Below are positions 9,801 through 23,640 of a stretch of 64,000 nucleotides of DNA, piece by piece. The DNA comes from Nematostella vectensis (lineage: Eukaryota; Cnidaria; Anthozoa; Actiniaria; Edwardsiidae), in contig NC_064034.1 of NCBI RefSeq assembly GCF_932526225.1, forward strand, positions 10,729,387-10,793,386, given 5' to 3'. A program made the translations under genes and the position numbers. A model generated the notes under the pieces. It had not been told where the DNA came from. It saw nothing but the letters and a program-made list of their open reading frames with translations, and did no database searches. Positions within the stretch are counted from its first letter, which is position 1; every line of letters starts with the position of its first letter.

Positions 9801-12800
9801 CTTCACATGGAGGTGTGTGGCGTAAGACACGGTAAGTACTTCACTTGGAGGTGTGTGGCGTAAGACACGGTAAGTACTTCACGTGGAGGTGTATGGCGTA
9901 AGACACGGTAAGTACTTCACGTGGAGGTGTATGGCGTAAGACATGGTGAGTACTTCACGTGGAGGTGTATGGCGTAAGACACGGTAAGTACTTCGCGTAG
10001 AGGTGTGTGGCGTAAGACACGGTGAGTACTTCACGTGGAGGTGTGTGGCGTGAGACATGGTGAGTACTTCACGTGGAGGTGTGTGGCGTAAGACATGGTT
10101 AATACTTCACGTGGATCTGTATGGCGTAAGAAACGGTAAGTACTTCGCGTGGATCTGTATGGTGTAATACACGGTAAGTACTTCACGTTGAGGTGTGGCG
10201 TAAGACACGGTAAGTACTTCACGTGGAGGTGTGTGGCGTAAGACACGGTAAGTACTTCATGTGGAGGTGTGTGGCGTAAGACACGGTAAGTACTTCGCGT
10301 AGAGGTGTATGGCGTAAGACACGGTAAGTACTTCACGTGGAAATGGGTGGAGTATGAAACGGTAAGTACTTCACGTGGATCTGTATGGCGTAAGACACAG
10401 TAAGTACTTCGCGTGGAGGTGTGTGGCGGAAGACACGGTATGTACTTCAAGTAGATCTGTATGGTGTAATACACGGTAAGTACTTCACGTGAATCTGTAT
10501 GGTGTGAGACACGGTAAGTACTTCACGTGGATCTGTATGGTGTAATACACGGTAAGTACTTCACTTGGATCTGTATGGCGTAAGACACGGTAAGTACTTC
10601 ACGTGGAGGTGTATGGCGTAAGACACGGTAAGTACTTCACGTGGATCTGTATGGTGTAAGACACGGTAAGTACTTCGCGTGGATCTGTATGGTGTAAGAC
10701 ACGTTAAGTACTTCATGTGGAGGTGTATGGCGTAAGACACGGTAAGTACTTCACGTGGAGGTGTGTGGCGTAAGACACGTTAAGTACTTCATGTGGAGGT
10801 GTATGGCGTAAGACACGGTAAGTACTTCGCGTGGAGGTGTGTGGCGTAAGACACGGTAAGTACTTCACGTGCAGGTGTGTGGCGTAAGAAACGGTAAGTA
10901 CTTCATGTGGAGGTGTATGGCGTAAGACACGGTAAGTACTTCACGTGGAGGTGTATGGCGTAAGAAACAGTAAGTACTTCACGTGGAGGTGTGTGGCGTA
11001 AGACACGGTAAGTACTTCACGTGGAGGTGTGTGGCGTAAGAAACGGTAAGTACTTCACTTGGAGGTGTATGGCGTAAGACACGGTAAGTACTTCACGTGA
11101 ATGTGTGTGGCGTAAGACACGTTAAGTACTTCACGTGGAGGTGTGTGGCGTGAGACATGGTGAGTACTTCACGTGGAGGTGTGTGGCGTAAGACATGGTG
11201 AGTACTTCACTTGGATCTGTATGGCGTAAGAAACGGTAAGTACTTCGCGTGGATCTGTATGGTGTAATACACGGTAAGTACTTCACGTTGAGGTGTGGCG
11301 TAAGACACGGTAAGTACTTCACGTGGAGGTGTGTGGCGTAAGACACGGTAAGTACTTCATGTGGAGGTGTATGGCGTAAGACACGGTAAGTACTTCACGT
11401 GGAAATGGGTGGAGTATGAAACGGTAAGTACTTCACGTGGATCTGTATGGCGTAAGACACAGTAAGTACTTCGCGTGGAGGTGTGTGGCGGAAGACACGG
11501 TATGTACTTCAAGTAGATCTGTATGGTGTAAGACACGGTAAGTACTTCACGTGGATCTGTATGGCGTGAAACACGGTAAGTACTTCGCATGGAGGTGTAT
11601 GGTGTAAGACACGGTAAGTACTTCACGTGGATCTGTATGGCGTAAGACACGGTAAGTACTTCACGTGGATCTGTATGGTGTAATATACGGTAAGTACTTC
11701 ATGTGGAGGTGTGTGGCGTAAGACACGGTGAGTACTTCACGTGGAGGTGTGTGGCGTAAGACACGGTAAGTAGTTCATGTGGAGGTGTGTGGCGTAAGAA
11801 ACGGTAAGTACTTCACGTGGAGGTGTGTGGCGTAAGACACGTTAAGTACTTCACTTGGATCTGTATGGCGTAAGAAACGGTAAGTACTTCGCGTGGATCT
11901 GTATGGTGTAATACACGGTAAGTACTTCACGTGGATCTGTATGGTGTAATACACGGTAAGTACTTCACGTGGATCTGTATGGTGTGAGACACGGTAAGTA
12001 CTTCACGTGGATCTGTATGGTGTAATACACGGTAAGTACTTCACTTGGATCTGTATGGCGTAAGACACGGTAAGTACTTCACGTGGAGGTGTATGGCGTA
12101 AGACACGGTAAGTACTTCACGTGGATCTGTATGGTGTAAGACACGGTAAGTACTTCGCGTGGATCTGTATGGTGTAAAACACGTTAAGTACTTCATGTGG
12201 AGGTGTATGGCGTAAGACACGGTAAGTACTTCACGTGGAGGTGTGTGGCGTAAGACACGTTAAGTACTTCATGTGGAGGTGTATGGCGTAAGACACGGTA
12301 AGTACTTCGCGTGGAGGTGTGTGGCGTAAGACACGGTAAGTACTTCACGTGCAGGTGTGTGGCGTAAGAAACGGTAAGTACTTCATGTGGAGGTGTATGG
12401 CGTAAGACACGGTAAGTACTTCACGTGGAGGTGTATGGCGTAAGAAACAGTAAGTACTTCACGTGGAGGTGTGTGGCGTAAGACACGGTAAGTACTTCAC
12501 GTGGAGGTGTGTGGCGTAAGAAACGGTAAGTACTTCACTTGGAGGTGTATGGCGTAAGACACGGTAAGTACTTCACGTGAATGTGTGTGGCGTAAGACAC
12601 GTTAAGTACTTCATGTGGAGGTGTATGGCGTAAGACACGGTAAGTACTTCGCTTGGAGGTGTATGGCGTAAGACACGGTAAGTACTTCACGTGGAGGTGT
12701 GTGGCGTAAGAAACGGTAAGTACTTCATGTGGAGGTGTATAACGTAAGACACGGTAAGTACTTCGCGTGGAGGTGTGTGGCGTAAGACACGTTAAGTACT

Positions 12801-15800
12801 TCATGTGGAGGTGTATGGCGTAAGACACGGTAAGTACTTCACGTGGATCTGTATGGTGTAATACACGGTAAGTACTTCACGTGGAGGTGTGGCGTAAGAC
12901 ACGGTAAGTACTTCACGTGGAGGTGTGTGGCGTAAGACACGGTAAGTACTTCATGTGGAGGTGTGTGGCGTAAGAAACGGTAAGTAATTCATGTGGAGGT
13001 GTATGGCGTAAGACACGGTAAGTACTTTACGTGGGTCTGTATGGCGTAATACACGGTAAGTACTTCACGTGGAGGTGTGTGGCTTATGAAACGGTAAGTA
13101 CTTCATGTGGAGGTGTATGAGGTGTATGGTGTAATACACGGTAAGTACTACGCGTGCAGGTGTGTTGCGTAAGACACGGTAAGTACTTCACGTGGAGGTG
13201 TGTGTCGTTATACACGGTAAGTACTTCACTTGGAGGTGTGTGGCGTAAGACACGGTAAGTACTTCACGTGGAAGTGTGTGGCGTAAGACACGTTAAGTAC
13301 TTCACTTAGAGGTGTATGGTGTAAGACACGGTAAGTACTTCACTTGGAGGTGTGTGGCGTAAGACACGGTAAGTACTTCACGTGGAGGTGTGTGGCGTAA
13401 TACACGGTAAGTACTTCGCGTGGAGGTGTGTGGCGTAAGACACGGTAAGTACTTCACGTGGAGGTGTGTGGCGTAATACACGGTAAGTACTTCACTTGGA
13501 GGTGTGTGGCGTAATACACGGTAAGTACTTCACGTGGAGGTGTGGCGTAAGACACGGTAAGTACTTCACGTGGAGGTGTGTGGCGTAGGACACGGTAAGT
13601 ACTTCACTTGGAGGTGTGTGGCGTAAGACACGGTAAGTACTTCACGTGGAGGTGTATGGCGTAAGACACGGTAAGTACTTCACGTGGAGGTGTATGGCGT
13701 AAGACATGGTGAGTACTTCACGTGGAGGTGTATGGCATAAGACACGGTAAGTACTTCGCGTAGAGGTGTGTGGCGTAAGACACGGTGAGTACTTCACGTG
13801 GAGGTGTGTGGCGTAAGACATGGTGAGTACTTCACGTGGATCTGTATGGTGTAATACACGGTAAGTACTTCACGTGGAGATGGGTGGCGTAAGACACGGT
13901 AAGTACTTCACTTGGAGGTGTGTGGCGTAAGACACGGTGAGTACTTCACGTGGAGGTGTGTGGCGTAAGACATGGTGAGTACTTCACGTGGAGGTGTGTG
14001 GCGTAGGACATGGTGAGTACTTCACGTGGATCTGTATGGCGTAAGAAACGGTAAGTACTTCGCGTGGATCTGTATGGTGTAATACACGGTAAGTTCTTCA
14101 CGTGGAGGTGAGGCGTAAGACACGGTAAGTACTTCACGTGGGTCTGTATGGCGTAAGACACGGTAAGTACTTCACGTGGAGGTGTGTGGCTTATGAAACG
14201 GTAAGTACTTCATGTGGAGGTGTATGAGGTGTATGGTGTAATACAAGGTAAGTACTACGCGTGGATTTGTATGGTGTAAGACACGGTAAGTACTTCACGT
14301 GGATCTGTATGGTGTAAGACACGTTAAGTACTTCACTTAGAGGTGTATGGTGTAAGACACGGTAAGTACTTCGCGTGGAGGTGTGTTGCGTAAGACACGG
14401 TAAGTACTTCACGTGGAGGTGTATGGCGTTATACACGGTAAGTATTTCGCGTGGAGGTGTGTGGCGTAAGACACGGTAAGTACTTCACGTGGAGGTGTGT
14501 CGTAATACACGGTAAGTACTTCACTTGGAGGTGTGTGGCGTAAGACACGGTGAGTACTTCACGTGGAGGTGTGTGGCGTAATACACGGTAAGTACTTCGC
14601 GTGGAGGTGTGTGGCGTAAGACACGGTAAGTACTTCACGTGGATGTGTGTGGCGTAATACACGGTAAGTACTTCACTTGGAGGTGTGTGGCGTAATACAC
14701 GGTAAGTACTTCACGTGGATCTGTATGGTGTGAGACACGGTAAGTATTTCACGTGGAGGTGTGGCGTAAGACACGGTAAGTACTTTACGTGGATCTGTAT
14801 GGCGTAAGAAACGGTAAGTACTTCGCGTAGAGGTGTGTGGCGTAAGACACTGTGAGTACTTCACGTGGAGGTGTGTGGCGTATGAAACGGTAAGTACTTC
14901 ATGTGGAGGTGTATGAGGTGTATGGTGTAATACACGGTAAGTACTTCACTTGGATCTGTATGGCGTAAGACACGGTAAGTACTTCACGTGGAGGTGTGTG
15001 GCGTAAGACAGGGTAAGTACTTCATGTGGAGGTGTGTGGCGCAAGAAACGGTAACTACTTCACGTGGAGGTGTGTGGCGTAAGACACGGTAAGTACTTCA
15101 CGTGGATCTGTATGGCGTAAGACACGGTAAGTACTTCGCGTGGAGGTGTGTGGCGTAAGACAGTTTAAGTACTTCATGTGGAGGTGTGTGGCGTAAGACA
15201 CGGTGAGTACTTCACGTGGAGGTGTGTGGCGTAAGACACGGTAAGTACTTCATGTGGAGGTGTGTGGCGTAAGAAACGGTAAGTACTTCACGTGGAGGTG
15301 TGTGGCGTAAGACACGTTAAGTACTTCACGTGGAGGTGTGTGGCGTAATACACGGTAAGTACTTCACTTGGATCTGTATGGCGTAAGAAACGGTAAGTAC
15401 TTCACGTGGGTCTGTATGGTGTAAGACACGGTAAGTACTTCAAGTAGATCTATACGGTGAAAGACACGGTAAGTACTTCGCGTGGATCTGTATGGTGTAA
15501 TACACGGTAAGTACTTCACGTGGATCTGTATGGTGTAATACACGGTAAGTACTTCGCGTGGATCTGTATGGTGTAATACACGGTAAGTACTTCGCGTGGA
15601 TCTGTATGGTGTAATACACGGTAAGTACTTCACTTGGATCTGTATGGCGTAAGACACGGTAAGTACTTCACGTGGATGTGTATGGCGTAAGACACGGTAA
15701 GTACTTCACGTGGATCTGTATGGTGTAAGACACGGTAAGTACTTCGCGTGGATCTGTATGGTGTAAGACACGTTAAGTACTTCATGTGGAGGTGTATGGC

Positions 15801-18800
15801 GTAAGACACGGTAAGTACTTCATGTGGAGGTGTATGGTGTAAGACACGGTAAGTACTTCGCGTGGATCTGTATGGTGTAAGACACGGTAAGTACTTCGCG
15901 TGGAGGTGTATGGCGTAAGACACGGTAAGTACTTCACTTGGATCTGTATGGCGTAAGACACGGTACGTACTTCACGTGGATCTGTATGGTGTAATACACG
16001 GTAAGTACTTCACTTGGATCTGTATGGTGTAATACACGGTAAGTACTTCACGTGGGTCTGTATGGTGTAAGACACGTTAAGTACTTCGCGTGGATCTGTA
16101 TGGTTTAATACACGGTAAGTACTTCACTTGGATCTGTATGGCGTAAGAAACGGTAAGTACTTCGCGTGGATCTGTATGGTTTAATACACGGTAAGTACTT
16201 CACTTGGATCTGTATGGCGTAAGAAACGGTAAGTACTTCGCGTGGATCTGTATGGTTTAATACACGGTAAGTACTTCACGTGGAGGTGTATGGCGTAAGA
16301 CACGGTAAGTACTTTACCTAAAGGTGAACGGCGTAAGACACGGTAAGTGCTTTGCGTGGAGGTGTGTGGCGTGAGACATGGTAAGTACTTCGCGTGGAGG
16401 TTTGTGGCGGAAGACACGGTAAGTACTTCACGTGGAGGTGTATGGCGTAAGACACGGTAAGTACTTCGCGTGGAGGTTTGTGGCGGAAGACACGGTAAGT
16501 ACTTCACATGGAGGTGTATGGTGTAAGACACGGTAAGTACTTTACCTAAAGGTGAACGGCGTAAGACACGGTAAGTGCTTTGCGTGGAGGTGTGTGGCGT
16601 AAGACACGGTGAGTACTTCACGTGGAGGTGTGTGGCGTAAGACACGGTAAGTACTTCACATGGAGGTGTATTGCGTAATACACGTTAATTACTTCGCTTG
16701 GATCTTTACGACGTAAGACACGGTAAGTACTTCATGTGGAGGTGTTTGGCGTAAGACACGTTAAGTACTTCACGTGGAGGTGTGTGGCGTAATACACGGT
16801 AAGTACTTCACTTGGATCTGTATGGCGTAAGAAACGGTAAGTACTTCACGTGGGTCGGTATGGTGTAAGACACGGTAAGTACTTCAAGTAGATCTATACG
16901 GTGAAAGACACGGTAAGTACTTCGCGTGGATCTGTATGGTGTAATACACGTTAAGTACTTCACGTGGATCTGTATGGTGTAATACACGGTAAGTACTTCG
17001 CGTGGATCTGTATGGTGTAATACACGGTAAGTACTTCGCGTGGATCTGTATGGTGTAATACACGGTAAGTACTTCACTTTGATCTGTATGGCGTAAGACA
17101 CGGTAAGTACTTCATGTGGAGGTGTATGGTGTAAGACACGGTAAGTACTTCGCGTGGATCTGTATGGTGTAAGACACGGTAAGTACTTCGCGTGGAGGTG
17201 TATGGCGTAAGACACGGTAAGTACTTCACTTGGATCTGTATGGCGTAAGACACGGTACGTACTTCACGTGGATCTGTATGGTGTAATACACGGTAAGTAC
17301 TTCACTTGGATCTGTATGGTGTAATACACGGTAAGTACTTCACGTGGGTCTGTATGGTGTAAGACACGTTAAGTACTTCGCGTGGATCTGTATGGTTTAA
17401 TACACGGTAAGTACTTCACTTGGATCTGTATGGCGTAAGAAACGGTAAGTACTTCGCGTGGATCTGTATGGTTTAATACACGGTAAGTACTTCACTTGGA
17501 TCTGTATGGCGTAAGAAACGGTAAGTACTTCGCGTGGATCTGTATGGTTTAATACACGGTAAGTACTTCACGTGGAGGTGTATGGTGTAAGACACGGTAA
17601 GTACTTTACCTAAAGGTGAACGGCGTAAGACACGGTAAGTGCTTTGCGTGGAGGTGTGTGGCGTAAGACACGGTGAGTACTTCACGTGGAGGTGTGTGGC
17701 GTAAGACACGGTAAGTACTTCACTTGGATCTGTATGGCGTAAGAAACGGTAAGTACTTCACGTGGGTCGGTATGGTGTAAGACACGGTAAGTACTTCAAG
17801 TAGATCTATACGGTGAAAGACACGGTAAGTACTTCGCGTGGATCTGTATGGTGTAATACACGTTAAGTACTTCACGTGGATCTGTATGGTGTAATACACG
17901 GTAAGTACTTCGCGTGGATCTGTATGGTGTAATACACGGTAAGTACTTCGCGTGGATCTGTATGGTGTAATACACGGTAAGTACTTCACTTTGATCTGTA
18001 TGGCGTAAGACACGGTAAGTACTTCACGTGGAGGTGTATGGCGTAAGACACGGTAAGTACTTCACGTGGATCTGTATGGTGTAAGACACGGTAAGTACTT
18101 CGCGTGGATCTGTATGGTGTAAGACACGTTAAGTACTTCATGTGGAGGTGTATGGCGTAAGACACGGTAAGTACTTCACGTGGAGGTGTGTGGCGTAAGA
18201 CACGTTAAGTACTTCATGTGGAGGTGTATGGCGTAAGACACGGTAAGTACTTCGCGTGGAGGTGTGTGGCGTAAGACATGGTAAGTACTTCACTTGCAGG
18301 TGTGTGGCGTAAGAAACGGTAAGTACTTCATGTGGAGGTGTATGGTGTAAGACACGGTAAGTACTTCGCGTGGATCTGTATGGTGTAAGACACGGTAAGT
18401 ACTTCGCGTGGAGGTGTATGGCGTAAGACACGGTAAGTACTTCACTTGGATCTGTATGGCGTAAGACACGGTACGTACTTCACGTGGATCTGTATGGTGT
18501 AATACACGGTAAGTACTTCACTTGGATCTGTATGGTGTAATACACGGTAAGTACTTCACGTGGGTCTGTATGGTGTAAGACACGTTAAGTACTTCGCGTG
18601 GATCTGTATGGTTTAATACACGGTAAGTACTTCACTTGGATCTGTATGGCGTAAGAAACGGTAAGTACTTCGCGTGGATCTGTATGGTTTGATACACGGT
18701 AAGTACTTCACTTGGATCTGTATGGCGTAAGAAACGGTAAGTACTTCGCGTGGATCTGTATGGTTTAATACACGGTAAGTACTTCACGTGGAGGTGTATG

Positions 18801-19230
18801 GAGTAAGACACGGTAAGTACTTCGCGTGGAGGTTTGTGGCGGAAGACACGGTAAGTACTTCACATGGAGGTGTATGGTGTAAGACACGGTAAGTACTTTA
18901 CCTAAAGGTGAACGGCGTAAGACACGGTAAGTGCTTTGCGTGGAGGTGTGTGGCGTAAGACACGGTGAGTACTTCACGTGGAGGTGTGTGGCGTAAGACA
19001 CGGTAAGTACTTCACATGGAGGTGTATTGCGTAATACACGTTAATTACTTCGCTTGGATCTTTACGACGTAAGACACGGTAAGTACTTCATGTGGAGGTG
19101 TATGGCGTAATACACGTTAAGTACTTCGCTTGGATCTTTACGACGTAAGACACGGTAAGTACTTCATGTGGAGGTGTATGGCGTAAGACACGTTAAGTAC
19201 TTCGTGTGGAGGTAAATTGTATAAGCCACG
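6880..19230 (+). repeat. 12.3-kb intronic 38-bp satellite with GTAAGTA in most units
   Basis: About 325 tandem copies of a 38-bp unit, CGGTAAGTACTTCACGTGG followed by AGGTGTATGGCGTAAGACA. Two subfamilies alternate, one with GGAGGTGTGTGGCGTAAG and one with GGATCTGTATGGTGTAA. Variants of the donor core include GTTAAGTA and GTGAGTA. Larger blocks are repeated: a landmark reading ACCTAAAGGTGAACGG recurs near 16316, 16543, 17606 and 18899, and 16804-17100 recurs about 911 bases later (24 units). Antisense ORFs of the form YLPCLTPHTSTRSTYR are repeat translations, not genes. Confidence 0.97.
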
Positions 19231-19379
19231 GTGAATACTTCGTGTGTATGGCGTTCTACCCTACCATTAGTAGTCTCTCATTCAATGGCGCGTACTCTTT
19301 CTGGCCTTTTTGTGTAAGATATATATTTTTGTATAGTATTAATCGAAAACATGATTCTTTCTAAATGTTTTAAATTTAG

Positions 19380-20089
19380 AGTGTCAGCAGGCTCTTGGGA
19401 TAGAGAACAAAGGCATAAGGGACGAACAAATGACGACATCGTCAAAACAAGACGACTCCCATGGCGCGTCCGCTGGTCGTCTGTACGCCGGCTCATCTTG
19501 GTGTAGCGCCACGTCGTCCAGCTCGGAGTATCTGCAGGTGGACCTGGGGCGAGTGACGAAGATCACGGGCATAGCGACACAGGGATCCCCTACCGAGGAT
19601 AAGTGGGTGATGACGTATGCATTGTCGCATAGCAACAACGGGGAAGATTGGGTGGAATATAAGGCTGGCCAGAAGATTCTAAAGGTATGTCGTTAAATCG
19701 CTTGAATGACTTACAGTGGATATCACATTACGGTAAATTGACTAAGGCTGGAAGGAAGGGCTAGAGCAGCTCAATGGTCCGCTACATCAGATTTGTCGTT
19801 ATATTTTCCTCTAACCATAGAGAACCCCTGTCTTCAAAAGCGTGTCCCGGATTGGCTGAAAAGGGTGGACAGGGAGGGGGAGGGCGCAGTCCCTGGTATA
19901 ATATCGAAAAAGGATAATATTGGACGTTCATTTACACACGCGTTGTTCAGACTTTAGTAGGTAATTCGGACGGTTCGCGAGTGGCCGTCAACTGGCTCCA
20001 GTATCCCTTCATGTCACGCCATGTGCGCGTGACCCCACAGACCTGGAGGAACGCAATCTGCCTTCGCGTGGATTTCTACGGCTGTGCAG
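19380..20089 (+). CDS. F5/8C (discoidin) domain 3
   Basis: Exon 19380-19684 reads CQQALGIENKGIRDEQ, SAGRLYAGSSWCSATSSSSE, YLQVDLGRVTKITGIATQG and ends AAG|GTATGT. Exon 19951-20089 starts TLVGNSDGSRVAVNWL and ends CLRVDFYGCA, with donor GTGAGA. Lengths (305 and 139 bases) and phases match gene-2 domain 2 closely (287 and 139), and the first exon is unusually similar at nucleotide level to 52352-52638. If the last donor were not used, translation would stop after about 22 more codons, at 20155. This is the last ectodomain exon found before the repeat and Polinton block. Confidence 0.87.
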
Positions 20090-20249
20090 GTGAGAAATAC
20101 CTCCAAACGTTTAAATACTCGTCTATAGCGGATTTTTCTTTCTATAACTCATCCTAAAACAAGAAAAAGCTAGATGCTTATCAAGGAATTTAGGCATGCG
20201 CATGGACAGTATTTTTCTTCTCATGCTTTCATCAAAAGAATAGCCAAGC

Positions 20250-21287
20250 AAAGTAAAGCATTGGGGATATCGTATATATATATATATATATATACGATAT
20301 TTTCATATGAAATAACAGCTTTTTTCGAAATATATATTTTGGCAAAATACCGTTTTTTTCATAAGAAAAAAGCGGTATCAGTCCATTGGTAAAAAGCAGC
20401 TTTTTCATATGAAAATACCGTATTTTCATATGAAAAAACGTTTTTTTTTTTTTCAAAATATATATTTTTGGGAAAATACCGCTTTTTCATATGAAATTAC
20501 TGCTTTTTCATATGAAGAAACGGTAGCAGCGATATATTTGCGACCGCGTGTACACTTGGCCTAGGGTTCAACTAGAACGATTAGTGGCCGTTTTATCGAT
20601 ATGCTCTGGAAAATTCCCGTTTCTTCGCATGTGAAGAAAACGGCAATCGTTCTAGATGGAAAAGCTTGCTAAGGATTGAATAGACTGTATCTGGAATCAT
20701 CGCTTGAAGCGAAGAATGACTCTAGATGATTCACGCGTCACTAACCATGCTTTAAACATGCGATAATAATAGCTTAGAATTTGCTCTCAAATGGAGCGAA
20801 GATCCTTACTGAATCCGTGTTAGATCATTGAAATCAATTCTCCGATCATAGCCTGCGTAGCTTGCAGTTTGATTGAGCTTGGAATCAGTTTTATTGTTAG
20901 GTACTTGTAGTTTGTTTTGATTCTGGTAATTCGGTAACGGGGCCGCGTTATCACTCTTGACCAAACGCTAACGCGGACACATAAATATAAGTGCCAAACA
21001 AGAAATACTGTTCTGAAACACTTCCCAAATCGACAAAAATGCAGGCTTTAACTAGCTCTAACACGACTATTTTGGATACAACGCGGCTTTTTCGAGTAGA
21101 TTTGAGTCTCCGTGTCGTGACCGCTTTTTCATGTGAAATTACTGCTTTTTCATATGAAGAAACGGTAGCAATATATATTTTGGCAAAATACCGTTTCTTC
21201 ATAAGGAAAAAGCGGTATCAGTCCATTGGTAAAAAGCAGCTTTTTCATATGAAAATACCGTATTTTCATATGAAAAAACGGTATTTT

Positions 21288-21377
<90 letters not shown>

Positions 21378-23640
21378 ATGCAAAAACAGTAGCAACGAAA
21401 AAAGCAGCTTTTTCTCATAGTAAAAAGCAGCTTTTTACTATGAAAATACGGTAGTTTCATATGAAATAACAGCTTTTTTCGAAATATATATTTTGGCAAA
21501 ATACCGTTTTTTTCATAAGGAAAAAGCGGTATCAGTCCATTTGTAAAAAGCAGCTTTTTCATATGAAAATACCGTATTTTCATATGAAAAAACGGTATTT
21601 TTCGAAATATATATTTTTGGGAAAATACCGCTTTTTCTTATGAAATTACTGCTTTTTCATATGAAGAAACGGTAGCAATATATATTTTGGTAAAAAGCAG
21701 CTTTTTCATATGAAAATACCGTATTTTCATATGAAAAAACGTTTTTTTTTTCAAAATATATATTTTTGGGAAAATACCGCTTTTTCATATGAAATTACTT
21801 CTTTTTCATATAAAGAAACGGTAGCAGCGATATATTTGCGACCGCGTGTACACTGGGCCTAGGGTTCAACTAGAACGATTAGCGGCCGTTTTATCGATAT
21901 GCTCTGGAAAATTCCCGTTTCTTCGCATGTGAAGAAAACAGCAATCGTTCTAGATGGAAAAGCTTGCTAAGGATTGAATAGACTGTATCTGGAATCATCG
22001 CTTGAAGCGAAGAATGACTCTAGATGATTCACGCGTCACTAACCATGCTTTAAACATGCGATAATAATAGCTTAGAATTTGCTCTCAAATGGAGCGAAGA
22101 TCCTTACTGAATCCGTGTTAGATCATTGAAATCAATTCTCCTATCAAAGCCTGCGTAGCTTGCAGTTTGATTGAGCTTGGAATCAGTTTTATTGTTCGGT
22201 ACTTGTAGTTTGTTTTGATTCTGGTAATTCGGTAACGGGGCCGCGTTATCACTCTTGACCAAACGCTAACGCGGACACATAAATATAAGTGCCAAACAAG
22301 AAATACTGGTCTGAAACACTTCCAAAATCGACAAAAATGCAGGCTTTAACTAGGAACGGCTATCTCTTTGCTCTAACACGACTATTTTGGATATAATGCG
22401 GCTTTTTAGAGTAGATTTGAGTCTCCGTGTCGTGACCGCTTTTTCATATGAAATTACTGATTTTTCATATGAAGAAACGGTAGCAATATATATTTTGGCA
22501 AAATACCGTTTGTTCATAAGGAAAAAGCGGTATCAGTCCATTGGTAAAAAGCAGCTTTTTCATATGAAAATACCGTATTTTCATATGAAAAAACGGTATT
22601 TTTCGAAATATATATTTTTTGGGAAAATACCGCTTTTTCATATGAAATTACTGCTTTTTCATATGAAGAAACGGTAGGAGCGATATATATTTGCGACCGC
22701 GTGTACACTGGGCATAGGGTTCAACTAGAACGATTAGCGGCCGTTTTATCGATATGCTCTTGAAAATTCCCGCTTCTTCGCATGTGAATTGGTAAAAAGC
22801 AGCTTTTTCATATGAAAATACCGTATTTTCATATGAAAAAACGGTATTTTTCGAAATATATATTTTTGGGAAAATACCGCTTTTTCATATGAAATTACTG
22901 CTTTTTCATATGAAGAAACGGTAGGAGCGATATATATTTGCGACCGCGTGTACACTGGGCCTAGGGTTCAACTAGAACGATTAGCGGCCGTTTTATCGAT
23001 ATGCTCTGGAAAATTCCCGTTTCTTCGCATGTGAAGAAAACGGCAATCGTTCGAGATGGATAAGCTTGCCAAGGATTGAATAGACTGTATATGGAATTAT
23101 CACTTGAAGCGAAGAATGACTCTAGATGATTCACGCGTCACTAACCATGCTTTAAACATGCGATAATAATAGCTTAGAATTTGCTCTCAAATGGAGCGAA
23201 GATCCTTACTGAATCCGTGTTAGATCATTGAAATCAATTCTCCGATCATAGCCTGCGTAGCTTGCAGTTTGATTGAGCTTGGAATCAGTTTTATTGTTCG
23301 GTACTTGTAGTTTGTTTTGATTCTGGTAATTCGGTAACGAGGCCGCGTTATCACTCTTGACCACGCGGACACATAAATATAAGTGTCAAACGAGAAATAC
23401 TGGTCTGAAACTCTTCCAAAATCGACATAAATGCAGGCTTTAACTAGAAACGGCTATCTCTACGCTCTAACACGACTATTTTGGATATAATGCGGCTTTT
23501 TAGAGTAGATTTATGTCACCGTAGCATGACCGCTTTTTCATATAAAACTACTGCTTTTTCATATGAAGAAACGGTAGCAATATATATTTTGACACAAAAC
23601 CGTTTCTTCATAAGGAAAAAGCGGTATCAGCAGTAGTAAG
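20250..23640. repeat. Tandem 0.9-1.3 kb repeat rich in TTTTTCATATGAAAAA hairpins
   Basis: A landmark reading GCGACCGCGTGTACACT recurs at about 20542, 21838, 22695 and 22942, giving three or four partial tandem copies. Each copy holds many palindromes centred on CATATG, nested in ACCGT/ACGGT arms, plus a conserved non-palindromic part of about 700 bases. (TA)n tracts lie at about 20274-20295 and 21287-21372. No protein is recognisable. It may be a non-autonomous mobile element or a satellite. Short ORFs here are low complexity. Confidence 0.85.

Noticed and set aside
6861-19001. Dozens of minus-strand ORFs reading YLPCLTPHTSTRSTYRVLRHT
   Set aside because: They are translations of the 38-bp satellite; three units (114 bases) keep the frame open. 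No start, domain or codon bias supports a protein.
21150-21583. ORFs with long IYIYIY runs
   Set aside because: Translation of a (TA)n microsatellite.
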